Shown: positions 17,377-25,309, counted from the first letter of the stretch. The stretch is 26,015 nt of DNA from JBCCEJ01 sp039030335 (GCA_039030335.1 JBCCEJ010000083.1:1-26015), one strand, 5' to 3'. The notes: generated from the letters alone by a model not told the origin. Numbers and translations are program-made.

Positions 17377-18555
17377 GTGGCCGTGTCCGATCCTTATTTT
17401 TTCAGAGACCTTGAACCGTTCCACAGCTTTGTCGAAGAGGCCTTCGACCCCGACTACTACGTCGACTTCCCGCCGGACTGGACGATCGTTGTCGCTGATA
17501 TCACGGGCAGCACCAAGGCGGTTGAAGCTGGTAAGTACGCCGAGGTCAATTACCTCGGGGCCGCGTGCATTGTCGCGGTTACGAACGCGGTTTCCGAGCA
17601 CGTCGTGCCATCGGCCTTTGGTGGTGACGGCGCCACGCTGGTAGTGCCCGAGGAGGCACTCGACGCGACACTTGACGCGTTGCTTGCAACGCAACGATGG
17701 GGAATGACCGCGTTCGGTCTCGAACTGCGCGTCGGCGCCGTGCCGATCAGTGAGATCGCGCGCCGTGGTGAGACGATCCAGGTTGCAAAGATGGAGTTCA
17801 GCCCGGGTAACGCCATGGCGATGTTCCGCGGCGCAGGGTTCGACCTCGCCGACAAGCTGGTGAAAGACGGCGACGGCGAAACCCGTTTCGACGTGGGCCC
17901 GCGCCCCGCCGCGCCGTCGATGCCGGATCTCGACAGCTTGTCGTGCCGGTGGGCACCGATGCCTTCCGAGAATGGACACATGCTCTGTTTGATCATTGGC
18001 GCGCGTCCGGACCGTAACCAGGATGCCGATTCGATCTACCGGGAAGTGCTCGACCGGATCAATTCGATCGTCGAGCTCAATCAGGTACAGGCGAGCCCGG
18101 TCAAGCTCACCAACCTGAGTTTCCGGGTGCGCCTTGAAGGCATACTGAAAGAGGTCAAGAGTTTGCCGGGCCCACGCTGGCTCAATTGGTTGAAAGTGAT
18201 ACCCATTCACCTGTTCGCGCGGGTCGTATTTGCATTAAATCGCAAAGTTGGAGGATTCGATCCGTCTTTGTATCAGCAGGAGTTGACCATCAACTCGGAC
18301 TTTCGCAAGGTTAGCGGCATGCTGCGCCTCATCATCGACTGTACACAGGTGCAGTGCGATGAGGTCGAAGCGATGCTTGCCGACCTGCACGATCAGGGAC
18401 AGATTGTGTTCGGTGTACATCGTGCATCTGCTGCGATCATGACCTGCGTCGCGCCCAACATCGAAAATCACGAGCACGTACACTACATCGATGGCGCCGA
18501 AGGGGGGCTTTGGAGCGCCGCAAAAGGTTTGAAAGCGCAACTGAGGCAACTCTGA
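17377..18555 (+). CDS. DUF3095-family protein, nucleotidyl-cyclase-like
   Basis: I recognise this as a DUF3095-type protein of unknown function, about 392 aa. The N-terminus has FFRDLEPFHSF, then DWTIVVADITGST (34-46) and FGGDGATLVVP (81-91). The Asp41 in DITGST and Asp84 in GGDG are 43 residues apart, the arrangement of the two metal-binding aspartates of class III adenylate/guanylate cyclases. LRVGAVPISE and a later GNAMAMFRG segment fall where cyclases have a core strand and their Asn/Arg region, but this match is loose. The C-terminus ends with HVHYIDGAEGGLWSAAKGLK. No signal peptide or clear membrane span is visible, so it is probably cytoplasmic. GAGG at 17369-17372 serves the GTG at 17377 or the GTG at 17383. 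It lies 23 bases after dnaE. Activity is unproven. Confidence 0.8.
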   Translation: MAVSDPYFFRDLEPFHSFVEEAFDPDYYVDFPPDWTIVVADITGSTKAVEAGKYAEVNYLGAACIVAVTNAVSEHVVPSAFGGDGATLVVPEEALDATLDALLATQRWGMTAFGLELRVGAVPISEIARRGETIQVAKMEFSPGNAMAMFRGAGFDLADKLVKDGDGETRFDVGPRPAAPSMPDLDSLSCRWAPMPSENGHMLCLIIGARPDRNQDADSIYREVLDRINSIVELNQVQASPVKLTNLSFRVRLEGILKEVKSLPGPRWLNWLKVIPIHLFARVVFALNRKVGGFDPSLYQQELTINSDFRKVSGMLRLIIDCTQVQCDEVEAMLADLHDQGQIVFGVHRASAAIMTCVAPNIENHEHVHYIDGAEGGLWSAAKGLKAQLRQL

Positions 18556-18622
18556 GTTCGCCTTGTCGTTGCCCCGAGAGGCGCCGTGCGCGCGTGAATC
18601 CGGGATTGTCCGAGGGAAATCT

Positions 18623-20101
18623 GTGACCGCTTCTGCACACCGCGCGCTGTACGCGGATTCACTATCGCTGCTGACCGACCTCTATCAGTTGACGATGGCG
18701 TACGGCTACTGGAAATCCGGCATGGCCGAACGCCAGGCCGTATTCAGCCATTCGTTCCGCACTCAGCCATTCGCCGGCGGCTATACCGTTGCCTGCGGTC
18801 TCAGCACGGTCGCCGAGTACCTGGAGCGCTATAGTCTCGACCGCTCGGACCTCGATTATCTGGCTGGCCTCACCGGGGCCGACGGCCGCGCACTGTTTGA
18901 CGAGCCTTTCCTGCGTTTTCTGGAAGACTCCGAGATTCGCTGTCAGGTCGATGCGGTCGCTGAGGGAACGGTCGTGTTCCCTCACGAGCCGGTGCTGCGC
19001 GTTCAGGGGCCGATCTGGCAGGCACAGGTACTCGAGACGCCGATTCTGAACATCATCAACTTCCAGACACTGGCTGCCACGAAGGCTGCCCGCATCTGCG
19101 AAGCGGCCAACGGCGAACCGGTGCTCGAGTTCGGGCTTCGGCGCGCCCACGGTGTGGATGGAGCGCTGGCCGCGAGCCGGGCCGCCTACGTCGGCGGCGC
19201 GATGGGTACGTCGAACGTGCTGGCCGGGAAACTCTTCGATATCCCCGTGCGTGGGACTCACGCCCACAGTTGGGTGATGAGCTTCGAGTCGGAAACCGAA
19301 GCTTTCAGTGCCTACGCGGATGCGCTGCCCAACAACTGCGTTTTTCTGGTCGATACGTACAACACGCTCGATGGCGTGCGGCACGCGATATCGGTAGGGC
19401 ATCAACTGCGCGAGCGGGGATTCCCACTGGTCGGCATTCGGCTGGATTCGGGCGACCTCGCTTATCTCAGCATCGAGGCGAGGCGCCTGCTCGATGAGGC
19501 AGGATTTACCGATACCGTGATCTTTGCGAGCAATGACCTCGATGAGGAGATTATCGAGAGTCTCAAGAAGCAGGGGGCGACGATCGCCGCATGGGGCGTT
19601 GGAACGAAACTGGTAACCGGGCATCCGGACGGGTCGTTGGGCGGGGTCTACAAGATTACGGCGATACGCGACGACCGCGACTGGCAATACCGCATCAAGC
19701 TGTCAGAACAGGCGGTCAAAATCTCGACGCCGGGGTTACTTCAGGTGCGCCGCTACTATGACGGCGCGCGTATGGTGGCCGATTGTGTGTACGATTTGTT
19801 GAATGCGCCGGAAGGCAACGCCACTATAGTAGATCCCATAGATCACACGCGCAGGCGCCGGCTTGGGGCGCATTTGACGTCAGAAGACCTGCTGAAGCCC
19901 CTGTTCGGGGAAGACGGCGTCGCAGAAGGAGTCAACGATCTGGATGCAGCGAGAGCGCAAGTCAAATATGATCTGGCTCGACTGCATCCGTCGATCAAGC
20001 GCCTGACCTATCCGCACGAGTATCCGGTAGGTCTGGAGCGCGGGCTGCACGACATCAAGACCGCGCTCATCCTGAAAGCGCGAGAAGATTCGGGCCAGTA
20101 G
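18623..20101 (+). CDS. pncB: Nicotinate phosphoribosyltransferase
   Basis: This enzyme makes nicotinate mononucleotide from nicotinate and PRPP with ATP hydrolysis, the entry step of NAD salvage. The 492-aa product has SLLTDLYQLTMAYGYW near the N-terminus, the substrate-binding EFGLRRAHGVDGA block, GTHAHSWVMSF with His215 as the likely phosphorylated histidine, LVDTYNTLDGV, GIRLDSGDLAYLS and GVGTKLVTG (phosphoribosyl-binding). It resembles the longer NAPRTase type (also human NAPRT) more than the roughly 400-aa E. coli PncB. The GTG at 18623 is chosen because GAGGG lies about 7 bases upstream; an in-frame TTG at 18563 would add 20 unconserved residues. It sits unusually between dnaE and accA. 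Confidence 0.93.
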   Translation: MTASAHRALYADSLSLLTDLYQLTMAYGYWKSGMAERQAVFSHSFRTQPFAGGYTVACGLSTVAEYLERYSLDRSDLDYLAGLTGADGRALFDEPFLRFLEDSEIRCQVDAVAEGTVVFPHEPVLRVQGPIWQAQVLETPILNIINFQTLAATKAARICEAANGEPVLEFGLRRAHGVDGALAASRAAYVGGAMGTSNVLAGKLFDIPVRGTHAHSWVMSFESETEAFSAYADALPNNCVFLVDTYNTLDGVRHAISVGHQLRERGFPLVGIRLDSGDLAYLSIEARRLLDEAGFTDTVIFASNDLDEEIIESLKKQGATIAAWGVGTKLVTGHPDGSLGGVYKITAIRDDRDWQYRIKLSEQAVKISTPGLLQVRRYYDGARMVADCVYDLLNAPEGNATIVDPIDHTRRRRLGAHLTSEDLLKPLFGEDGVAEGVNDLDAARAQVKYDLARLHPSIKRLTYPHEYPVGLERGLHDIKTALILKAREDSGQ

Positions 20102-20226
20102 GGTCTGTGACGCGGGCCCGCGCTGATGGATTGAGACTGCGCGAACCGGCCGCCCGGCGATGGCGTTGACGGTTGCGCCGTCGCCCTGAGTTCGACGGTG
20201 ACTATGGCCTAACTGAGGACATGCTG

Positions 20227-21207
20227 ATGGCAAGCACGGTATCGACACTCAATCACCTGGAGTTCGAACGGCCGATCGCGGAACTGGAAGCGCGCATCGA
20301 GGAGCTGTCCGATACCGCGGCTGAGGCAGCCGACGTCAATATCAGCGATGAGATCGGGCGGCTGCGGGACAAGAGCCGGGAACTCACCGAGTCGATCTTC
20401 AGCAGCCTGTCGGCATGGGATGTAGCGCAGCTCGCGAGGCACCCGCAGCGGCCGTACACCCTCGATTACATCGAGCACATGTTTACCGACTTCGAAGAAC
20501 TGCACGGTGACCGCGCGTTCGCCGACGATGGCGCGATCGTCGGCGGACTGGCCCGACTCGACGGCGAGCCGGTCGTGATCGTCGGCCACCAGAAGGGCCG
20601 CGACACGGCGGAGAAGATCCGCCGTAACTTCGCGATGCCGCGGCCCGAGGGTTACCGCAAGGCATTACGTCTGATGGAGATGGCAGAACGGTTTTCGTTG
20701 CCGCTGCTTACCTTTATCGATACGCCGGGAGCCTATCCCGGCGTAGATGCCGAGGAGCGGGGGCAAAGTGAAGCCATCGCCCGGAATCTGATGATCATGG
20801 CGGGCTTGCGCACGCCAATTCTCTGCACCGTGATCGGGGAAGGTGGGTCCGGCGGTGCGCTCGCGATCGGAGTTGGTGACCACGTCCAGATGATGCAGTA
20901 CGCCACCTACGCGGTGATATCGCCGGAGGGCTGCGCCTCGATCCTCTGGAAGAGTGCCGAACGTGCCGAGACGGCAGCTGCCGCGATGGGCATCACATCG
21001 GATCGTCTGCACGAACTTGGCCTGGTCGATGAAATCGTGCCGGAGCCTCTTGGGGGTGCTCACCGCGATGCCGGGATGGCGGCAGATACCCTGAAGCGGA
21101 GCCTCAGCGAGTCGTTGAAGCAGCTCAGGCACCTGTCGCCCGAAGCGTTGCTCGCGAGGCGCGCCGAGAGAATGCGCAGCTACGGTCACTTCAATGAGTC
21201 GGCCTGA
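20227..21207 (+). CDS. accA: Acetyl-CoA carboxylase carboxyltransferase subunit alpha
   Basis: AccA with AccD forms the carboxyltransferase that moves CO2 from biotin to acetyl-CoA, giving malonyl-CoA for fatty-acid synthesis, which links to fabZ upstream. The 326-aa product opens with LEFERPIAELEARIEEL, then the crotonase-like core: HQKGRDTAEKIRRNFAMPRPEGYRKA, LTFIDTPGAYPGVDAEERGQ, GEGGSGGALAIGVGD (oxyanion-hole glycines) and ISPEGCASILWKS. The ATG at 20227 is preferred over the one at 20221 because TGAGG (20215-20219) is then 7 bases away. The 125-base gap before it holds a 12-nt palindrome and a short stem but no clear promoter. Confidence 0.97.
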   Translation: MASTVSTLNHLEFERPIAELEARIEELSDTAAEAADVNISDEIGRLRDKSRELTESIFSSLSAWDVAQLARHPQRPYTLDYIEHMFTDFEELHGDRAFADDGAIVGGLARLDGEPVVIVGHQKGRDTAEKIRRNFAMPRPEGYRKALRLMEMAERFSLPLLTFIDTPGAYPGVDAEERGQSEAIARNLMIMAGLRTPILCTVIGEGGSGGALAIGVGDHVQMMQYATYAVISPEGCASILWKSAERAETAAAAMGITSDRLHELGLVDEIVPEPLGGAHRDAGMAADTLKRSLSESLKQLRHLSPEALLARRAERMRSYGHFNESA

Positions 21208-21212
21208 GGCTT

Positions 21213-21258
21213 CCTGCCGGGACGGGACCCCGCTGGTCCGTCCGCTTTAACCGGCAGG
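21213..21258. terminator. Bidirectional terminator between accA and the GAF gene
   Basis: The two flanking genes converge with only 55 bases between them. Inside, GGAC-G-GGACC (20220s: 21220-21229) pairs with GGTCCGTCC (21235-21243), a 9-bp stem with one bulged G and a 5-nt loop. Outside it CCTGCCGG (21213-21220) pairs with CCGGCAGG (21251-21258) as a competing or enclosing stem. There is only a short T run (GCTTTAA) on the + side. Position and symmetry suggest a shared transcription terminator. Confidence 0.6.
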
Positions 21259-21262
21259 CCGC

Positions 21263-21907
21263 TCAGACGGGCTGGTGGCCCTCGTTGCGGGCCACCTGCG
21301 GAATCCGGATTCTCGCGTTGGCGAGCGATTTGCGCGTCAGCGTCTGTAACAGCTCGCCGGCGAAACGACAGAGGAGACTCAGCATCTTCTCGTCGTCCAT
21401 GTTGAACAGACGTTCTTCTGATTTGTTCAGGATTTCAATGGCCCCGAGGACGCGGCCGTCACCGACTATCGGCGCAGCGAGTATCGAGCGGGTACGAAAC
21501 GCGACTTCCGTGTCGATCTGCGCGTAGAAGCGGTCATCGGCTTGTGCGTTGTTGACCACGGTCGCCTTGCGATTCTTGACGACCCATCCAGCAACTCCCT
21601 GATCGGCCGGCATGCGCTTCCAAGCCAGATTTCCAGCTGGCACATCGCCGCAGCTCAGCACGAATACCAGTTCGTCCTTCTCCTCATCCAACACCAGTAC
21701 GGAACCGTCCGCGGCACCGATCACCTCGCAGGCATTCGCAAGCACTTTCGACAGCAGACCGTGGAGTTCGGCCTCGTCGGCGGTCGGGCGCAGCGATCCG
21801 GCCAGCGTATGCAAACTGTTCATGAACCGGTGAAACTTCTCGAGTTCGGCGCCGAGCGAGGCGATCTCCTGGCGTAGACCTTCGATTTCTGCAGTTGCGT
21901 CGGACAC
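21263..21907 (-). CDS. GAF-domain protein, probable small-molecule sensor or regulator
   Basis: The 214-aa product has an N-terminal helical, probably coiled-coil stretch (1-40, EIEGLRQEIASLGAELEKF) and one GAF domain (about 42-190) with VLVLDEEKDELVFV, GVAGWVV (104-110), SILAAPI (141-147) and GAIEILNK (155-162). There is no visible output domain (no histidine kinase, GGDEF, EAL or HTH) and no membrane segment. GAF domains bind cyclic nucleotides, other small ligands or redox groups; the ligand here cannot be read from sequence. The GTG start overlaps the ppsA stop by one base (TAGTG), and GGGGGAA in the ppsA tail is its ribosome-binding site, so it is translated with ppsA. A role in sensing or controlling PEP synthase is inference. 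Confidence 0.85.
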   Translation of the reverse strand: MSDATAEIEGLRQEIASLGAELEKFHRFMNSLHTLAGSLRPTADEAELHGLLSKVLANACEVIGAADGSVLVLDEEKDELVFVLSCGDVPAGNLAWKRMPADQGVAGWVVKNRKATVVNNAQADDRFYAQIDTEVAFRTRSILAAPIVGDGRVLGAIEILNKSEERLFNMDDEKMLSLLCRFAGELLQTLTRKSLANARIRIPQVARNEGHQPV

Positions 21908-23598
21908 TATGCACGTTCCCCCGCGAGATACAGCCAGGTTTGCAAAACCGTATCAGGATTCAACGACAGGCTCTCGATACCCTGGTCGAGCAGCCACGCC
22001 GCGAGATCGGGATGGTCGGATGGCCCTTGCCCGCAGATGCCGACGTACTTCCCCGCCTTGTTGCAAGCGGCGATGGCCTGAGCAAGCATGACTTTCACAG
22101 CCGGGTCGCGCTCATCAAACCGTTCGGCGACGAGGCCGGAATCGCGGTCCAGGCCGAGCGTCAGCTGAGTCAGATCATTGGACCCGATCGAGAATCCATC
22201 GAAATATTGTAGGAAGTCATCAGCCAGGATGGCGTTCGACGGCAATTCGCACATCATCATCAGCTTGAGCCCGTCACGCCCTCGCTCCAGCCCGTGCGAG
22301 GCGAGCAGTTCAACGACGGACTGGGCTTCGCCGGGCGTGCGTACAAACGGCACCATGAGCCAGACGTTGGTGAGCCCCATGGTCTCGCGCACCCGGCGCA
22401 TGGCTTCGCACTCCATCGCAAAACACTCGCTGAAGGATGCGTCGAGGTACCGCGAGGCGCCACGGAAGCCGAGCATCGGATTCTCTTCGTCCGGCTCGTA
22501 GATGTCGCCACCGATGAGCGCCCGGTATTCGTTCGACTTGAAGTCCGACAGACGCACGATCACGGGTTCCGGCGCGAACGCGGCGGCGATGGTCGCGACG
22601 CCCTCAGTCAGGCGCGCGACGTAGAATTCCCGCGGGCTTTCGTATCCCGTCATATGACGGTCGACCTGTGCCTTCACCCGGTCGGGTAGCTGGTCGTACT
22701 CGAGCAGAGCTTTGGGATGCACGCCGATCATGCGGTTGATGATGAACTCGAGGCGCGCTAGACCAACGCCCCGGTTCGGGATGCTGGAGAACTCGAATGC
22801 GCGGTCGGGATTGCCGACGTTCATCGTTATCTTCACCGGGCATTCCGGCATGTCGTCGAGTTCTATCCGGTCGATCGAAAAGTCGATGAGTTCGTTGTAG
22901 ACGTAGCCTGTATCGCCCTCGGCGCACGATACCGTAACCGCCATTCCGTCGCTGATGAGCGCGGTAGCGTCAGCCGTGCCGACGACTGCGGGAATGCCCA
23001 TTTCCCGAGCGATGATCGCGGCGTGGCAGGTCCTTCCACCACGGTTCGTGACGATCGCCGAAGCCCGCTTCATGATTGGCTCCCAATCCGGATCGGTGAT
23101 GTCCGTGACCAGCACGTCGCCAGGTTGGATGTGGTCGATCTCCTCGATCCCTTTCAGGACGCGTGCGGTTCCAGAGCCGATGCGTTGCCCGATGCTGCGG
23201 CCTTCGACGACAACCTCTCCCCTGCGTTCGAGCTGATATCGCTCCATTTGCGTACCGGCCCGGCTTTTGACGGTCTCCGGGCGTGCCTGCAGGATGAAGA
23301 TTTCGCCGCTGACACCGTCTTTCCCCCACTCGATGTCCATCGGTCTTGCGTAGTGCTGTTCGATGACCATCGCGTAGCGCGCGAGCGTCTGCACGTCTTC
23401 GTCGGTCAGGCAAAAGCGTTTTTGATCGGCCTCCGGGACGGGTTCCACGCGCGTCGCCTTGTCGTGCGCGCTCGCGTCTTCAGCAAAGACCATACGCATG
23501 GTCTTCGAGCCCAGATTGCGGCGCACTATCGCTGGGCGTCCAGCCGCGACGTTCGGCTTGTACGCGTAGAACTCATCGGGATTGACACTGCCCTGCAC
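21907..23598 (-). CDS. ppsA: PpsA C-terminal fragment (phosphohistidine and PEP-binding domains)
   Basis: This 563-codon frame begins at an internal GTG, which in the restored gene is Val228, and contains the rest of PEP synthase: VNPDEFYAYKP, the end of the ATP-grasp domain (EIFILQARPETV), the swivelling phosphohistidine domain GGRTCHAAIIAREMGIPAVVG with His192 (His419 restored), and the C-terminal TIM barrel with SIGSNDLTQLTLGLDRD and the catalytic-cysteine block ICGQGPSD. No ribosome-binding site of note precedes the GTG, so independent translation is doubtful. Confidence 0.85.
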   Translation of the reverse strand: MQGSVNPDEFYAYKPNVAAGRPAIVRRNLGSKTMRMVFAEDASAHDKATRVEPVPEADQKRFCLTDEDVQTLARYAMVIEQHYARPMDIEWGKDGVSGEIFILQARPETVKSRAGTQMERYQLERRGEVVVEGRSIGQRIGSGTARVLKGIEEIDHIQPGDVLVTDITDPDWEPIMKRASAIVTNRGGRTCHAAIIAREMGIPAVVGTADATALISDGMAVTVSCAEGDTGYVYNELIDFSIDRIELDDMPECPVKITMNVGNPDRAFEFSSIPNRGVGLARLEFIINRMIGVHPKALLEYDQLPDRVKAQVDRHMTGYESPREFYVARLTEGVATIAAAFAPEPVIVRLSDFKSNEYRALIGGDIYEPDEENPMLGFRGASRYLDASFSECFAMECEAMRRVRETMGLTNVWLMVPFVRTPGEAQSVVELLASHGLERGRDGLKLMMMCELPSNAILADDFLQYFDGFSIGSNDLTQLTLGLDRDSGLVAERFDERDPAVKVMLAQAIAACNKAGKYVGICGQGPSDHPDLAAWLLDQGIESLSLNPDTVLQTWLYLAGERA

Positions 23599-24278
23599 AA
23601 CGGTCTCCCCGAGACCCCAGGCGGCCGTGATGAAGACGCGTCATCAAATCCCGATTCAGTATCAAGCGTGAACATGACGCCGCTCGCGCCGGTATCGCTT
23701 CTGACCATGCGCTGCACGCCGGCTGACAGAGCCACCTGCCGGTGGTCGAACCCCTGATGGACCCGGTACGCGATAGCCCGGTCATTGTAGAGCGACGCGA
23801 ACACGTCCTTGATCGCGGCCATGACGGCGTCCAGGCCGCGAACGTTCAGAAAGGTCTCCTGTTGACCGGCAAACGATGCGTCGGGCAGATCTTCGGCGGT
23901 CGCGGACGAGCGCACCGCCACGGCAACGGTCGGATCCTCGGCCCCGCCGAGGTCTCGCCAGGCAGTCGCGACGGCGTCTCGCAGACCATCCGGCAGCGGG
24001 GCATCGGCGATGCGCGCCCGGATACTGGCGCCCGTGCGCGCGAGCGCGGTGAGGTCGTCAACATCGAGCGCATCCAGGTCGGCGTTGATCTGCTGGTCGA
24101 GACCGTCGTGCATCAGGAAGGCTCGGTAGGCATCCGCCGTCGTCGCGAAGCCATTGGGAACGTGCACGCCGGAGGCTGTGAGATTGGCGATCATCTCGCC
24201 GAGCGACGCGTTCTTGCCGCCCACACGCTCGACATCATTCATGCCGAGTTCCTTGAACCAGATCACTTGCTCGCTCAC
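23526..24278 (-). CDS. ppsA: PpsA N-terminal fragment (ATP-grasp part) before the frameshift
   Basis: This frame reads 250 codons from the GTG at 24278. Residues 1-214 are genuine PEP synthase: GGKNASLGEMI (20-30), the nucleotide-binding AVRSSATAEDLPDASFAGQQ (121-140) and MFTLDTESGFDDA (202-214). After residue 214 the reading shifts and the last 36 residues (starting SSSRPPG) match nothing expected. As it stands this product has only part of the ATP-binding region and lacks the phosphohistidine and PEP-binding domains, so it would be inactive alone. Confidence 0.85.
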   Translation of the reverse strand: MSEQVIWFKELGMNDVERVGGKNASLGEMIANLTASGVHVPNGFATTADAYRAFLMHDGLDQQINADLDALDVDDLTALARTGASIRARIADAPLPDGLRDAVATAWRDLGGAEDPTVAVAVRSSATAEDLPDASFAGQQETFLNVRGLDAVMAAIKDVFASLYNDRAIAYRVHQGFDHRQVALSAGVQRMVRSDTGASGVMFTLDTESGFDDASSSRPPGVSGRPLCRAVSIPMSSTRTSRTSRLDAQR

Positions 24279-24310
24279 GCTTGGTCTCCAGGTTGACGCC
24301 GCCGGCCGGG

Positions 24311-24335
24311 TGGGGCCAGCGCCCGGCGGGCCCCA
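24311..24335 (-). promoter_or_regulatory. Hairpin in the ppsA leader
   Basis: TGGGGCC (24311-24317) and GGCCCCA (24329-24335) form a perfect 7-bp stem with an 11-nt loop, 33 bases upstream of the ppsA GTG. An alternative stem (GCCGGG 24305-24310 with CCCGGC 24322-24327) overlaps it, so two structures exclude each other. A TACAAT -10-like hexamer for the minus strand lies just outside at 24342-24337, but without a recognisable -35. Function is speculative. Confidence 0.3.
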
Positions 24336-24397
24336 GATTGTACCGCTGCCGACGCGCCCGGTGTTGCCGGCATGAAGACTGTGTTGCTACGGCGGCA

Positions 24398-24426
24398 TTA
24401 ACACATCGCGTTGGACTTGCTATGTT
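24398..24426 (+). promoter_or_regulatory. Candidate sigma-70 promoter for ppsR
   Basis: TTAACA (24398-24403, one mismatch from TTGACA) is separated by 17 bases from TATGTT (24421-24426, four of six matches to TATAAT). The TG-C just before the -10 gives an extended -10 element. The start of transcription would fall near 24433, about 50 bases before the ppsR ATG. It lies in the 206-base divergent gap where a ppsR promoter is needed. Confidence 0.5.
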
Positions 24427-24484
24427 CAAGTGGGGCTGGCCGCCCGCGCCGCCCGTGGTGTTGCCGTGATTTCGGGTCCTTGCG

Positions 24485-25309
24485 ATGAACTCTGTAAGAC
24501 GCGCCGTATTTTTCGTCTCTGACGGGACCGGAATCACCGCCGAGACCCTCGGTCATGCGCTGGTGGCGCAGTTCGATATCGAGCAGTTCAGCCAGACGCC
24601 ATTGCCCTTCGTCGATTCGCCCGAACGGGTTGAAGAGGCCCTGCAGCAGATCAACGCGGCGGCCGACCGGGGCCCGCGGCCAATCGTTTTCAGTACGCTC
24701 ATCGACCGCGCCGCGCGCGAGCGGCTGCTCGGCAGCAATGCGATGGTCATGGACCTCTTCGGCGCTTTTCTTGAGCCGCTGGAGCATGAGTTGGGGCGGC
24801 AGTCGGCGCACGCGTTGCGCCGGGCCCACGCCATTGCGGATCAGCAGCAATATCACACCCGGATGGAGGCCGTGAATTTTGCCCTGCAACACGATGACGG
24901 CATGACCATTCGCCAGTACGAAAACGCGGATGTGATCCTGACCGGCGTGTCGCGTTCCGGCAAAACGCCCACTTGTATTTATCTGGCGATGCAGTTCGGA
25001 ATCAAAGCGGCGAACTATCCGATTACCGTCGACGACCTGGAGAGCGACGGTCTGCCGAATGCGCTGCGCCCGCACCGCCTTCGCCTGTTTGGTCTGACGA
25101 TCGAGCCCGAACAGCTTTGCCAGATACGTTCGGAGCGGCGACCAAACAGCCGTTACGCTTCGCTCACGCAATGTCAGATGGAAGTCGAGGAGACAGAGCG
25201 GCTGTTTCGCAAACACCGGGTTCCCTATCTCGATACGACCTCGGTCTCGGTCGAAGAGATCTCTTCGAAACTGTTGCAGACGATGGGCCTTGAGCGTCAG
25301 CTTTATTGA
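24485..25309 (+). CDS. ppsR: PEP synthase regulatory protein (bifunctional kinase/pyrophosphorylase)
   Basis: PpsR (DUF299 family) inactivates PEP synthase by ADP-dependent phosphorylation of a threonine two residues before the catalytic histidine and reactivates it by Pi-dependent dephosphorylation. The 274-aa product begins with RAVFFVSDGTGITAETLGHAL, the family N-terminal signature, and carries the P-loop GVSRSGKT at 154-161, followed by PTCIYLA and the KAANYPI segment. It is divergent from ppsA, as in E. coli, with a 206-base intergenic region holding its candidate promoter. The ATG has only a weak ribosome-binding site (GGGTCC). Its 3' end overlaps tilS by 20 bases. Confidence 0.96.
   Translation: MNSVRRAVFFVSDGTGITAETLGHALVAQFDIEQFSQTPLPFVDSPERVEEALQQINAAADRGPRPIVFSTLIDRAARERLLGSNAMVMDLFGAFLEPLEHELGRQSAHALRRAHAIADQQQYHTRMEAVNFALQHDDGMTIRQYENADVILTGVSRSGKTPTCIYLAMQFGIKAANYPITVDDLESDGLPNALRPHRLRLFGLTIEPEQLCQIRSERRPNSRYASLTQCQMEVEETERLFRKHRVPYLDTTSVSVEEISSKLLQTMGLERQLY

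Larger units (their letters stand above)
21907..24278 (-). pseudogene. ppsA: Phosphoenolpyruvate synthase, interrupted by one frameshift
   Basis: PEP synthase converts pyruvate, ATP and water to PEP, AMP and phosphate, the gluconeogenic step from three-carbon substrates. Restoring one base near 23637 (GACGCG-TCTTC read as GACGCGGTCTTC on the coding strand) gives a continuous 790-aa protein, against 792 in E. coli. Both halves align to the family without any other stop or gap, so the lesion is a single missing G. The phosphohistidine is His419 in GGRTCH (E. coli His421), and Thr417, the residue phosphorylated by PpsR, is retained. The GTG start has GGAGA 8 bases upstream. The gene is divergent from ppsR and coupled to the GAF gene. 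A sequencing error seems more likely than true decay. Confidence 0.93.

Noticed and set aside
17227..18210. 327-codon minus-strand frame opposite the DUF3095 gene
   Set aside because: The + strand frame carries the DITGST and GGDG motifs and a proper start; the opposite frame has no family features.
18662..19687. 341-codon minus-strand frame opposite pncB
   Set aside because: The + strand encodes a well-conserved nicotinate phosphoribosyltransferase; the antisense product resembles nothing.
20111..20122. 12-base palindrome CGCGGGCCCGCG between pncB and accA
   Set aside because: There is no loop for a hairpin, it is a pure GC palindrome expected at this composition, and there is no T run after it.
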